This document shows, one piece after another, positions 56,010 through 64,000 of a stretch of 64,000 nt of DNA. Origin of the DNA: Akkermansiaceae bacterium (GTDB taxonomy: Bacteria > Verrucomicrobiota > Verrucomicrobiia > Verrucomicrobiales > Akkermansiaceae); contig CAIXKE010000013.1 in the NCBI GenBank assembly GCA_903919975.1, positions 62,001 through 126,000 of the forward strand. Reading direction: 5' to 3'. A model generated the notes under the pieces. It worked only from the letters and a program-made list of their open reading frames with translations, was not told the origin of the DNA and searched no databases. The position numbers and the translations under genes were made by a program. The first letter of the stretch is position 1. Every line of letters begins with the position of its first letter.

Positions 56010-56464
56010 AAGACATTGCCGAAACATTGCGGGCCATTCTCGCGGGCGAGATGCGGCCACTGGGTGAGCCAGAGGTCGACAAAAGAGCCAGCCATCGCGC
56101 CGGACATGGAAAGCTCCTCCACGTTGGCCATGCTATCGACCCAGATGACACGCGCAGACAGCAGTTTACCGATGCGCACGCCGAAGTAGCCCGGGGCCGC
56201 GCCGGTCGTGATGACCACATCCGGCCGCAGGCGCCATACCAGCCACAGGACCGCCAACGCGCAACGCAGCAACGCCAGTTTGTTCCAACGGTTAGAATCC
56301 GGAATCAGCCGGAATTCCTCGCCCGGCACCTCGAGCCGATATCCCTCGCGCACGGTGGCGTAAGTCACCGCACAGCCATCGAATGCCGGCCGCAGGCGCA
56401 GCAATTGGATCCAGTGCCCGCCACCAGACGAGATGGCCAGGACTTTGGTGATTTTTCCCGTCAT
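56006..56464 (-). CDS. PssD/Alg14-like glycosyltransferase subunit
   Basis: This 152-residue protein is the acceptor/membrane half of the split enzyme. VLAISSGGGHWIQLLRL near residue 8 is the signature of the Alg14/PssD group. A hydrophobic stretch near residues 66-78 (RCALAVLWLVWRL) may be the membrane anchor. VVITTGAAPGYFGVRIGKLL matches the family block. It lies 12 bp from the upstream initiating transferase, which fits addition of the second sugar of the repeat unit. Confidence 0.9.
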   Translation of the reverse strand: MTGKITKVLAISSGGGHWIQLLRLRPAFDGCAVTYATVREGYRLEVPGEEFRLIPDSNRWNKLALLRCALAVLWLVWRLRPDVVITTGAAPGYFGVRIGKLLSARVIWVDSMANVEELSMSGAMAGSFVDLWLTQWPHLARENGPQCFGNVL

Positions 56465-56476
56465 GGCAGGGGAGGA

Positions 56477-57919
56477 TCATGACGCCCCGCGGGCGAATAA
56501 CACGGCGGGAATGGTTTTAAAAATAATTGTTAGATCAAGCCACAGAGACCAGTTATCGATGTATTCGTGATCCATCTCCATCCATCTTTCGAAAGACACA
56601 TCATTGCGTCCGCTAATTTGCCAAATACAGGTGATTCCGGGTTTGACGCACAGTCGTTTGCGGAACAGCCATTTATACCGTTTCACCTCATCCGGTAAGG
56701 GCGGACGCGGGCCAACCAGGCTCATCTCGCCACTCAGCACATTGAACAATTGCGGTAACTCGTCGATGCTTGTCATACGGATGAATCTGCCGATTTTGGT
56801 GGCACGCGGATCTTTGTGTATCTTGAAAACCGGGCCATCCCGCTCATTGAGTGCCGCCAACTCGGATTGGTGTTGCTCGGCATCCGCCACCATCGACCGG
56901 AATTTATACAAATGGAAATGGCGTTGGTTCATGCCCACCCTTTCCTGCACGAAGAAGACCGGCCCCGGGCTGGTCAGCTTGATCAGAAGCGCCACCACCA
57001 CCATCACTGGCAAAAGAACAATCAAAACCGCCAAGGAAAGCGCCGCATCAATCAAACGCTTCACCAGTAATTGCGCCAGCAAGTGTTCACGGAAAAGAGT
57101 GACAACATATTCATCTTCGAATTCCTCGATGTGCAGGTTTCGCAACAATGAGCCGTCAGCAAACTCCGGCATGATTCGGACGACAATCCCCAGATCATAG
57201 GCGTTTTTCACGATGTTTCCGATATCACAGAACCGCGCCTCCATTGGCAGGCACACAATGATTTCATCCACGCGTTCCTGAGTTAGAATAGTGCGTAGGT
57301 TTTCCAATTGACCTACTATCTTCCAATCCCTGCGCCCCTCGGAATTCCATGTCTCCAGAGCATCCTGGGTTTCAGCGACGAATCCGACGACTTTGTATCC
57401 AAGTTCCGGCTTTGCCTCGATTTTGCCGATCATCTGCCGGGCGCGTTCATTAGCCCCGGCCACTAGCAGATAGCGGTAATTGTATCCCGATCTCCTGGCA
57501 CTCAACAACAACAAGCGGAGAAATAAGCGGCTGACAATGCCGATGGCGGTCACCACCGCGAAGAAAATCAGGATATTGAACAGATTAAAACTCTTCACCG
57601 AGAATACCACGCTGATCATCATCAGCCAGAAAGAAGCCAGTGTGCTGGCTTTCAGAAAACTCATTAACTGAGTATTCAGCGCAACAAGGCGATCGAGTCG
57701 GTAACAAATAAAATAATCAAAAATGGCGATCCATCCGACACCGAGAATCAGAATTCCCAAGGCATCCTCAACTTGGAGGGTGGCCTCAAGAATATGCGTT
57801 CCTCCATGCATCAGGATCTCCGGCCGAAAATAGATGATCCCGAGACCGGTGAGCATCAGAATCAACTGATCGAACACCCGGAATATCCGGATCAATAACT
57901 TATGGCGAAGACGAATCAT
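56477..57919 (-). CDS. Polyprenyl glycosylphosphotransferase (WcaJ/WbaP type)
   Basis: The preferred start (MIRLRHKLLIRIFRVFDQLI) gives 480 residues; the frame is open to 58024, but that would overlap the upstream gene. Four or five N-terminal membrane helices are followed by a soluble NAD-like domain (NYRYLLVAGANERARQMIGK). The C-terminal bacterial sugar transferase domain includes HLYKFRSMVADAEQ, SIDELPQLFNVLSGEMSLVG, PRPPLPDEV and GITCIWQISGRND. It transfers a sugar phosphate to undecaprenyl phosphate to begin a repeat unit. A second, shorter enzyme of the same family is encoded at 61853. Confidence 0.93.
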   Translation of the reverse strand: MIRLRHKLLIRIFRVFDQLILMLTGLGIIYFRPEILMHGGTHILEATLQVEDALGILILGVGWIAIFDYFICYRLDRLVALNTQLMSFLKASTLASFWLMMISVVFSVKSFNLFNILIFFAVVTAIGIVSRLFLRLLLLSARRSGYNYRYLLVAGANERARQMIGKIEAKPELGYKVVGFVAETQDALETWNSEGRRDWKIVGQLENLRTILTQERVDEIIVCLPMEARFCDIGNIVKNAYDLGIVVRIMPEFADGSLLRNLHIEEFEDEYVVTLFREHLLAQLLVKRLIDAALSLAVLIVLLPVMVVVALLIKLTSPGPVFFVQERVGMNQRHFHLYKFRSMVADAEQHQSELAALNERDGPVFKIHKDPRATKIGRFIRMTSIDELPQLFNVLSGEMSLVGPRPPLPDEVKRYKWLFRKRLCVKPGITCIWQISGRNDVSFERWMEMDHEYIDNWSLWLDLTIIFKTIPAVLFARGAS

Positions 57920-57959
57920 GAATGACGCAAATAGCGGAAAGAACGATGGGCGGAATTTC

Positions 57960-60227
57960 TCAATTTCCGCCAACCAGCCAACTGGGGGAATAATTCCGGG
58001 TTTTGTTGAAGATGCAGGACACATCGGCCTTGCCTTTAACCAATTCCGAATATCCCCATGTTAAAGCATCGCGACAGGTGTTATCCGCATCCAACACGAG
58101 CAAGACTTTGTCCATCATGCCCGCCATCGCCAGCGTCCGACTTGTTTCATGAATCGCCGGCATGTCAAAAATGATGTAATCGTAAGCACTCGCTTCCAGA
58201 TGTGGCATGAGATTATACAATTGAATTGGCGTGAAAGTTTTTAACCCACCTTTATCACGCCGTGCCAGGGCGCTGGCGTAATGTAGGTTTCCCGCTGTTT
58301 TCTCGGAATTATTTTTGCCATTCAATTCCAGCGCGCCGGCCAGTGAGAGCAACGGCACTTCTCCCGTAATCGGGTTATGCTCGGGGTTGGATGAGCTGAG
58401 ATCCACCAGCAATACTTTGGTATCCTCGATTTCCGAGAATGCCTTTGCAAGTCCCGCGGCGATGATGGATGCACCCGCACCAGCCGAAAGCCCGGTCACC
58501 GCTACAAACTTGGGCTTGTGAATGTTGTTGTTGACTAAAAAGTTGAAGTTAATCCGATCCCGGAGTGTCTCCGCATAGGGAAGGATAAAATGCTCTGAAC
58601 TGGCAGCCGGGGCTTTCGTCGATGGCGTGCTTGCAGCTGCTAGATCGAGCATATGATTGCCATTTAGAAGCGGAAAATCCTGATCTTCGGAGATTCGCAA
58701 ACGGTCTTGAGCGCGACCGCCAAGATACGGAATAGTCAGCATCAATGGCAATTGCAGACGGCTCTGAATCTCAATGGGACGCTTAATACGCCGGTCTAGC
58801 AGAAGCTCAATGACAAAGGCCAATCCCAAACCGAGAAACACCCCGGAACCGGCAAGACCGAAAATGATTTTCTGTGTCAGAGTGTCGAACTTTTCAACCG
58901 GTTCCGAGGGTTGCTGCACGATGGTGATATTCGGCATCCTCGATGGATCGAGTGTCAAATCGAGTCTTGCGTTCTTCAAATTGGTATCGATTGTTCGATA
59001 TTCCGCCTCCTCGATGTCGCGTTTTCGTTGGATGCTCTCGATGCGGGCGCCCAAAGCATATTGACTGCTGAATTGTCTGCCGATTTCGTTCAAATGCTCA
59101 TTAAGCACAGCGATTTTGGCCTCACCCGCCGCGAGGCCGGCTTTCTTCAGGATCCAGTTTCCCTCCGCGTCCTGGCCACCGTTAACCAGAGACTCCGCCT
59201 TGGCGATCAACACCGGATAGATCTTTTCCAATGCGCGGCGTTTGGCGTCATTGGTGTCCAGTTGTTGTCGATTTAACAGGATCAGGCGATTGCCTGGCTT
59301 GAACTTAACGCGTAACTCCAAATCACGCTTTTGAAGAAACCCGATGATTTCAATGAGCGAGCGATACTCGGTGATGGCCTGAGGTGGGGGATCATCATTG
59401 GCGCGACGGCCATTTCCACGCGGAGAATTTCCTATGGTGGAGTTCAACGCATGTTCAACGGATTCTTCTCCGGCATTCTCGCCAAGTTCTCCAATCGACG
59501 CTTTTTGTTCGGCGAGTTCCGCCCGTGCGCTCAATAGCTCTTCTTCCGTTTTACTCCGTTGGGAAGTTAGTGCGGCGGTCGCGTCCGCCAAGGACATGAT
59601 GCCACTCTCCGCACGCAATTGATTGAGCTCATTCTCCGTATCCTGGAGCCGGGATTTCGCTTCTTTCGCCTGTTGCGCCACATCGTCAAATGCGGCGGCC
59701 GACCGGTGAATATCCAAATGCTTCGTAAAATAACATTCCACCAAATTTGACAATACAAACTGTGGCAGTTCGCGCTCCTTATCCCCATAATACAAGTGCA
59801 GGACGTTAGCACTCCGGCCGGGCAAAACTGACAACTGTTGCAGCAGCTTGCCTGCCGCGGCCGTCGTTGTTGCAGCGCCCTCGGATTCCGACAACAATTT
59901 TTCCGGCCCGACCGCCTTTGCCACATCCATTGCGAGATCGGCGCTGGTGAGAATCTCTATTTCCGTATTAATCACCGGATCCGTTGCTTTCTCACTCGGG
60001 CTTTTTTGAGTTTCATATGGCTCTAACGATCCCCGCTGCAAGACGTAGCGAACCAGGAGTTTAGCCTCGGATTGGTAAAGCGGACGCTGCTTCAGATAAA
60101 CAGTGCCTGCCGCGATGAACCCGAGCAAGGAAAGGATGAGAATCATCCACTTGTGTCGGAACAGGATGTAAAGAATATCATCCATTTGAAGACTTTTCTT
60201 CTCGGGGCTTGTATTAGATGGTTGCAT
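57960..60227 (-). CDS. Wzc-like chain-length/co-polymerase protein with degenerate kinase domain
   Basis: This 755-residue protein has an N-terminal Wzz domain with a membrane helix near residues 25-43, a long coiled-coil region to about 400, and a second helix near 442-466 (GLAGSGVFLGLGLAFVIELL). A C-terminal P-loop domain follows. Where tyrosine kinases of this family have G-x-G-K-S/T, this protein reads GLSAGAGAS (near residue 582), lacking the Walker A lysine. Walker A' reads VLLVDLSSS instead of the D-x-D-containing strand, and no C-terminal tyrosine cluster is present. It probably acts as a structural co-polymerase without kinase activity. It lies 40 bp upstream of the WcaJ-type gene start and 4 bp downstream of the DegT gene. 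Confidence 0.88.
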   Translation of the reverse strand: MQPSNTSPEKKSLQMDDILYILFRHKWMILILSLLGFIAAGTVYLKQRPLYQSEAKLLVRYVLQRGSLEPYETQKSPSEKATDPVINTEIEILTSADLAMDVAKAVGPEKLLSESEGAATTTAAAGKLLQQLSVLPGRSANVLHLYYGDKERELPQFVLSNLVECYFTKHLDIHRSAAAFDDVAQQAKEAKSRLQDTENELNQLRAESGIMSLADATAALTSQRSKTEEELLSARAELAEQKASIGELGENAGEESVEHALNSTIGNSPRGNGRRANDDPPPQAITEYRSLIEIIGFLQKRDLELRVKFKPGNRLILLNRQQLDTNDAKRRALEKIYPVLIAKAESLVNGGQDAEGNWILKKAGLAAGEAKIAVLNEHLNEIGRQFSSQYALGARIESIQRKRDIEEAEYRTIDTNLKNARLDLTLDPSRMPNITIVQQPSEPVEKFDTLTQKIIFGLAGSGVFLGLGLAFVIELLLDRRIKRPIEIQSRLQLPLMLTIPYLGGRAQDRLRISEDQDFPLLNGNHMLDLAAASTPSTKAPAASSEHFILPYAETLRDRINFNFLVNNNIHKPKFVAVTGLSAGAGASIIAAGLAKAFSEIEDTKVLLVDLSSSNPEHNPITGEVPLLSLAGALELNGKNNSEKTAGNLHYASALARRDKGGLKTFTPIQLYNLMPHLEASAYDYIIFDMPAIHETSRTLAMAGMMDKVLLVLDADNTCRDALTWGYSELVKGKADVSCIFNKTRNYSPSWLVGGN

Positions 60228-60231
60228 AATA

Positions 60232-61344
60232 TTATAGCGTTTTATCCGTCCAATGGTGAATAACTTCGATCACTTGCTCAACCTGCACATCTTCCAACTC
60301 CGGGCCTACCGGAAGTGAGACCAATTCGTCGGCACATTGCTCAGCCAGCGGCAAGGCGCTTTCCCCGCTTGCGTAAGCTCGATAGGCCGGCTGGCGATGA
60401 ACCGGCACTGGATAATGGAGACCATAGCCGATTCCATGCGTCTGAAAATCTCGGAGCAGCCCGTCGCGATCGGACACGCGCAGAGCGTAGATGTGCCATG
60501 CATGCGAGGTGCCTTCGGATTCGCCAGGCAACATCAATTCCTCCCTACCTGAAAGTGCTTTTCGATAGTGTAGGGCATGATGTTTTCGAATCCGGTTTCC
60601 CGTTTCCAGATGACACAGCATGATGCTCAAAACCGCAGCCTGGAGGCCATCCATTCGGCTGTTCCATCCGATCGCGTCATGTTGGTTTTTCCGTTTTTGG
60701 CCATGATCCCTGAGCATCCGTAGCCTGTCGGCCAAGTCCGCGTTGTCGGTCGTTACCGCTCCGCCTTCGCCAAATCCGCCAAGGTTTTTCCCAGGGTAGA
60801 AACTGAAGCATCCCGCATCCGCCAGAGATCCGGCTTTCCGACCATGCCATTCCGCGCCGTGTGCCTGGGCGGCGTCCTCGATCACACTCAGCCCGTAAGC
60901 ACTGGCAATCTCCAAAATCCGCCCCATATCTGCGGGTTGGCCAAACAAATGCACTGGCAAAATCGCCTTGGTTTTGGCGGTCAAAACCTTCGCAATTCCC
61001 GACGGATCCATCGTGTAAGTGGCGGGATTAATGTCCACAAACACCGGCTTCGCGCCCGCGAGCAGAATCGCCTCAACGGTCGCAACAAATGTCAACGGCA
61101 CCGTGATGACCTCATCGCCCGGGCCTATGCCCATAGCGACCAGTGTCAGCCACAATGCCTCTGTCCCGGAGCCGACACCGATAGCGTACTTTGTCCCGCA
61201 ATAGTCAGCGAATTCCTCTTCAAAGCGTTCTACAAACGGGCCACCGGCAAATTTTCCCGAATCGATAACCGCCGCCATCGCGGACAGAAACTCGCTTTGC
61301 ATGGGAGCGTGTCGTGCCTTTAAATCCATGAATGGAACCGTCAT
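60232..61344 (-). CDS. DegT/DnrJ/EryC1-type sugar aminotransferase
   Basis: The start is ATG 61344 (MTVPFMDLKARHAPMQSEFL), overlapping the acyltransferase stop as ATGA. The upstream open frame is Arg-rich shadow sequence. The 370-residue PLP enzyme has GVGSGTEALWLTLVAMGIGP, the Asp-containing VIEDAAQAHGA, and the PLP-lysine motif SFYPGKNLGGFGEGGAV. Sugar aminotransferases of this type convert a keto-deoxy sugar, here perhaps dTDP-3-keto-6-deoxyhexose, to an amino sugar, which the adjacent acyltransferase could acylate. Confidence 0.92.
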   Translation of the reverse strand: MTVPFMDLKARHAPMQSEFLSAMAAVIDSGKFAGGPFVERFEEEFADYCGTKYAIGVGSGTEALWLTLVAMGIGPGDEVITVPLTFVATVEAILLAGAKPVFVDINPATYTMDPSGIAKVLTAKTKAILPVHLFGQPADMGRILEIASAYGLSVIEDAAQAHGAEWHGRKAGSLADAGCFSFYPGKNLGGFGEGGAVTTDNADLADRLRMLRDHGQKRKNQHDAIGWNSRMDGLQAAVLSIMLCHLETGNRIRKHHALHYRKALSGREELMLPGESEGTSHAWHIYALRVSDRDGLLRDFQTHGIGYGLHYPVPVHRQPAYRAYASGESALPLAEQCADELVSLPVGPELEDVQVEQVIEVIHHWTDKTL

Positions 61345-61856
61345 CCTGCATAAATCTCCTGTTGTTTGGTTAGTAAGCGTGCGGGATTTCCCGCCACCGT
61401 GGCGTTTGCAGGCACATCCGCGGTGACCACGCTGCCTGCTCCGATCATGGCATTTTCTCCGATTACCAGACCGCCTAGCAGAATGGTTCCCGAGCCGATC
61501 GATGCGCCGCGTTTTACGAGTGTCCGCCGGCATTCCCAATCGTCCGATGTCTCTAGAGTTCCATCCGGCCTTGTGGCTCGTGGGTATCGATCATTGGAAA
61601 ACATCACACCGTGCCCGATGAAAACCTCGTCCTCCAAAGTCACGCCCTCGCAGATGAAACTATGGCTTGAAATCTTGCAGCGGGCGCCGACCACCGCATG
61701 CTTTTGGATTTCCACAAAACATCCGATCCGGGTTCCATCCCCGATCTCGCAGCCATACAAATTCACAAAGCCATGCATTTCGACCTGCTTGCCAAGTCTG
61801 ACATCGGATGCGATCCGCAGGCTGTTCTGCGATTTCATGAGGTTCCGCCCGGTCAT
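61341..61856 (-). CDS. Hexapeptide-repeat acyltransferase (sugar N-acyltransferase)
   Basis: This 171-residue left-handed beta-helix protein shows hexapeptide turns (LYGCEIGDGTRIGCFVEI, then GASIGSGTILLGGLVIGENA and MIGAGSVVTADVPA) and the conserved C-terminus AGNPARLL. The family transfers acetyl or other acyl groups to amino sugars. Its position between the aminotransferase and an initiating transferase (ATGA overlaps on both sides) suggests it acylates the amine made by the DegT enzyme. Confidence 0.9.
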   Translation of the reverse strand: MTGRNLMKSQNSLRIASDVRLGKQVEMHGFVNLYGCEIGDGTRIGCFVEIQKHAVVGARCKISSHSFICEGVTLEDEVFIGHGVMFSNDRYPRATRPDGTLETSDDWECRRTLVKRGASIGSGTILLGGLVIGENAMIGAGSVVTADVPANATVAGNPARLLTKQQEIYAG

Positions 61857-62677
61857 TGGGTGGTATCTCCGGATATCGATGGAGACTCAGAGGGCGCGAA
61901 CCCTTCTTTATTGGCTGCCAGTCGGTAGTTATACAAGGCTTGGCGCATTTGGTTCAACAGAATCCGAGGGGTGCGAAGAATCAGGCTCAAATCCAAAACT
62001 GGTGACATCCGCTCTATATAAAATGCGTCCATCATATTCATTTCATCGAACGTGGCGCTGTTTTTGCCATGAACTTGCCAGATGCCTGTCAAGCCTGGCA
62101 ACACGCTGAAGCGCACCCGTTGCTTTGATCTGAAATATCGCAGTTCTTCAACGAGGCATGGGCGCGGTCCGACCAAACTCATTTCTCCGCGCAGGATGTT
62201 GAACAACTGGGGAAGCTCGTCCAGACCGGCTGCTCTCACCAGACACCCGCCTGGCAATAACCGTGGATCGCACAGCATATCCAATTTTACCATCGGCCGG
62301 TTCGAGCGGACCAAATTCTGAAAGTAGTTCTTATGGTGCTCACCACCCGCATCCATCTTCATGCTGCGGAATTTATAGAGTGTGAACCGCTTGCCATGGA
62401 GGCCGACCCGTCTCTGCCTGAACAGCAAGGGGCCTCGGGAGATTATCTTGATCCACAGTGCCATCGCCACCATTAGCGGTAACGTCACGGGCAATGTGAT
62501 CAGAATATAGAGAAGGTCCAGAATGTGCTTCCATGCGGACGGATCACTACGAATGGTCCGCACCTTGGCTGGATGGATTTGAGGCGGTTCGCTAACGGCA
62601 GAAGAAGGTTTTTCATCGCGGATAAAGGCACGCTTAAGGACACGAGCCCTCCAATTTTTTTTAACAGCAGACATCAC
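61853..62677 (-). CDS. Short polyprenyl phosphoglycosyltransferase (initiating sugar transferase)
   Basis: This 274-residue monotopic enzyme has one hydrophobic segment (about residues 50-72, ILDLLYILITLPVTLPLMVA), then the catalytic domain. Its blocks are RGPLLFRQRRVGLHGKRF, TLYKFRSMKMDAG, GLDELPQLFNILRGEMSLVG, PRPCLVEEL and GLTGIWQVHGKNSATFDEM. It is the first gene of the 41-kb minus-strand cluster. It overlaps the acyltransferase gene by ATGA and may load the acylated amino sugar onto undecaprenyl phosphate. Confidence 0.92.
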   Translation of the reverse strand: MMSAVKKNWRARVLKRAFIRDEKPSSAVSEPPQIHPAKVRTIRSDPSAWKHILDLLYILITLPVTLPLMVAMALWIKIISRGPLLFRQRRVGLHGKRFTLYKFRSMKMDAGGEHHKNYFQNLVRSNRPMVKLDMLCDPRLLPGGCLVRAAGLDELPQLFNILRGEMSLVGPRPCLVEELRYFRSKQRVRFSVLPGLTGIWQVHGKNSATFDEMNMMDAFYIERMSPVLDLSLILRTPRILLNQMRQALYNYRLAANKEGFAPSESPSISGDTTQ

Positions 62678-63126
62678 GGGGGGGGATGGTGTTGATGTTG
62701 GGGGAATGGGATTATGAATGATACTTCAGTTCAGATCATAGGCTTCATTGTAGTCTGGTTTTTTGACGAATGCCGGATGAATTTTCAACGGCGTTTGATG
62801 GCTGATACGCTGCCGCCCTTGGTCGATCAGCGTTTTTTCACTGAAACCGATTTTGGGTGCGTGGTGCGTTAGCTCGTCACCCAGGTCCATGAATCGGTTT
62901 CTTCCGGTTGCCACTCCCCCGTCACCGTGACTGCACCCACAAAATCATGTGGGCGCGACGGCAATGGTGGGGGGAATGCGGAAGGCGACGAAACAATAGG
63001 GGGTGACGAGGAAACGAAGTATCGCATCTTCTTTTGAACGTGTCGCTAGGCGATGACGCATCCCTTAATCCGATTGAGCGGCATGCAAGCCTGCGCGGAT
63101 CTCCCATGCCACATGAGTGAAATCCC
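62678..63126. other. Gap upstream of the polysaccharide cluster
   Basis: This gap lies between the start of the minus-strand cluster and the end of the SNF2 gene. It should contain the promoter of the cluster, but no consensus stands out. A GGGGGGG run on the plus strand (62682-62688 region) lies close to the start. CCCACA (62936-62941) pairs with TGTGGG (62948-62953) as a small hairpin. A 62-codon minus frame (62726-62914, ending DYNEAYDLN) has no recognisable family and weak start signals; I list it only as a possibility. Confidence 0.4.
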
Positions 63127-64000
63127 CTACGTGTCCAACAACGCCCTCACCATCGCCGGATCCAGTTTGTTCGTGATATCCGCATCCGCCAGCAGTCCTG
63201 CGGCGAGCTTGGCTTTTTCCTGCTGGAGCTTGTGGATGCGCTCTTCGACCGTATCCTGACAAAGGAGTTTGTGCACAAACACCGGCTTGTCCTGACCGAT
63301 GCGGTAAGCGCGGTCGGTCGCTTGCGCCTCGGCGGCGGGATTCCACCAAGGATCATAGTGAATTACCGTATCGGCGGCCGTTAGATTGAGGCCGGTGCCT
63401 CCGGCCTTGAGCGAAATGAGAAACAGCGGGATTTTTCCCGTTTGAAAATCCTCGACGAGTTTCCCCCGGTCTTTGGACGCCCCGGTGAGTTTCAAATACG
63501 CGATTTTTTCCTTCACCAAATGGTTCTCGATCAAGGCGAGCATGCTGGTGAATTGTGAAAAAATGAGAATCCGCCGGCCTTCTTCGATCAGCACGGCTAA
63601 CAGCTCGGTGAGGAAATCAAGTTTTGCGGACTCGTGGACCGAGTTCGCGTAATCATCGGGCAGCAGACGCGGATCGCAGCAGATCTGGCGGAGCTTGAGC
63701 AAGGCATCGAGAAAGACGATTTGGTATTCATTTCCACTGCGTGCGGCGATCGCTTCGCGCACGCGTTTGTTCATGGTCGCCCTGACTGTTTCGTAGAGGT
63801 CTTTCTGCGCGGTGTGTAACTCGATGAGATGAATGAGCTCGGTTTTCGGTGGAAGTTCCTTGGCCACCTGGTCTTTGGTCCGGCGCAGGATCAGCGGGGC
63901 CACGCGTTTTTTCAGGATCTCGTTGCGTTCCTCGTCGCCGTCTTTTTCGATCGGTTTGCGAAAACGCGTGTTGAAGGCCTCCTCGCTGCCGAGGAAACCG
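63127..64000 (-). CDS. SNF2-family helicase, C-terminal part (start outside window)
   Basis: The frame is open to the right edge of the window, so the start and N-terminal domains lie beyond it. The visible 290 residues hold RVAPLILRRTKDQVAKELPP, the end of the SNF2 domain, and the helicase C-terminal domain with ILIFSQFTSMLALIENHL, YLKLTGASKDR, LISLKAGGTGLNLTAADTVI (motif V) and the arginine-finger motif ATDRAYRIGQDKPVFVHKL (motif VI). Such proteins are ATP-driven DNA translocases, possibly acting on transcription complexes or protein-DNA assemblies. It is probably independent of the polysaccharide cluster. Confidence 0.93.
   Translation of the reverse strand, partial: GFLGSEEAFNTRFRKPIEKDGDEERNEILKKRVAPLILRRTKDQVAKELPPKTELIHLIELHTAQKDLYETVRATMNKRVREAIAARSGNEYQIVFLDALLKLRQICCDPRLLPDDYANSVHESAKLDFLTELLAVLIEEGRRILIFSQFTSMLALIENHLVKEKIAYLKLTGASKDRGKLVEDFQTGKIPLFLISLKAGGTGLNLTAADTVIHYDPWWNPAAEAQATDRAYRIGQDKPVFVHKLLCQDTVEERIHKLQQEKAKLAAGLLADADITNKLDPAMVRALLDT

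Noticed and set aside
61345-61539. N-terminal extension of the DegT aminotransferase frame
   Set aside because: The extra 65 residues are Arg/His-rich antisense-like sequence. The family begins at MTVPFMDL, at the ATGA overlap.

Overview
The window looks like a chromosomal segment of a member of the Verrucomicrobiota, most plausibly a Verrucomicrobiales relative. This is inference from gene content. The main clue is a large secreted protein (42557-46096) ending in the DxDGDxxxNxxEY-type tail that is common in secreted proteins of that phylum. Supporting clues are an F-type ATP synthase operon with very weak Shine-Dalgarno signals, GTP-type PEP carboxykinase and a thioester-bearing alpha-2-macroglobulin. 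No rRNA, tRNA, CRISPR array, intact insertion sequence or prophage was recognised.

Layout. 1-1184 is gene-poor and holds a broken beta-propeller fragment, a perfect 25-bp tandem duplication and a hairpin repeat. 1185-3835 (minus) is a three-gene cluster: a spermidine-synthase-like protein, an HlyD-type periplasmic adaptor and a retropepsin-like protein of the RimK-associated family. 3874-4532 holds a TM2 protein and the nucleoid protein HU, convergent on a strong shared terminator. 4754-5709 is a YiiX-type papain-like hydrolase gene with an apparent frameshift.

5746-12619 (plus) is the complete atpBEFHAGDC operon. A textbook intrinsic terminator hairpin lies between atpE and atpF. Three of the later gaps (atpA-atpG, atpG-atpD, atpD-atpC) each carry a different heptad-periodic inverted repeat that reaches almost to the next start codon. 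pckG (12855-14693) follows, then a palindrome-rich gap and a 1905-residue secreted alpha-2-macroglobulin (15286-21003).

21332-62677 is about 41 kb of uninterrupted minus-strand genes for surface polysaccharide. In transcription order it encodes an initiating phosphoglycosyltransferase, a hexapeptide acyltransferase, a DegT aminotransferase, a Wzc-like protein with a degraded kinase P-loop, a second initiating transferase, and a PssD/PssE pair. Glycosyltransferases, a beta-helix protein, a pyruvyltransferase, a Wzy/WaaL-like protein, a secreted modular protein and a Wzx-type flippase follow. Next come a CDP-sugar module (RfbF, SDR, three C-methyltransferase-like proteins, an LhgO-like FAD oxidase), RmlD, more glycosyltransferases, a Wzm/Wzt ABC exporter, RmlB, RmlA, an RmlC-like cupin and a short Wza-like lipoprotein. 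The locus therefore encodes parts of both the Wzx/Wzy and the ABC-dependent export routes, two initiating enzymes and at least three nucleotide-sugar branches. Many genes overlap by exactly ATGA or TAATG, which indicates translational coupling. By eye the middle of the locus (about 33-47 kb) is more AT-rich than the atp region, suggesting part of it was acquired.

The right edge (63127-64000, minus) is the C-terminal part of a SNF2-family helicase whose start lies outside the window.
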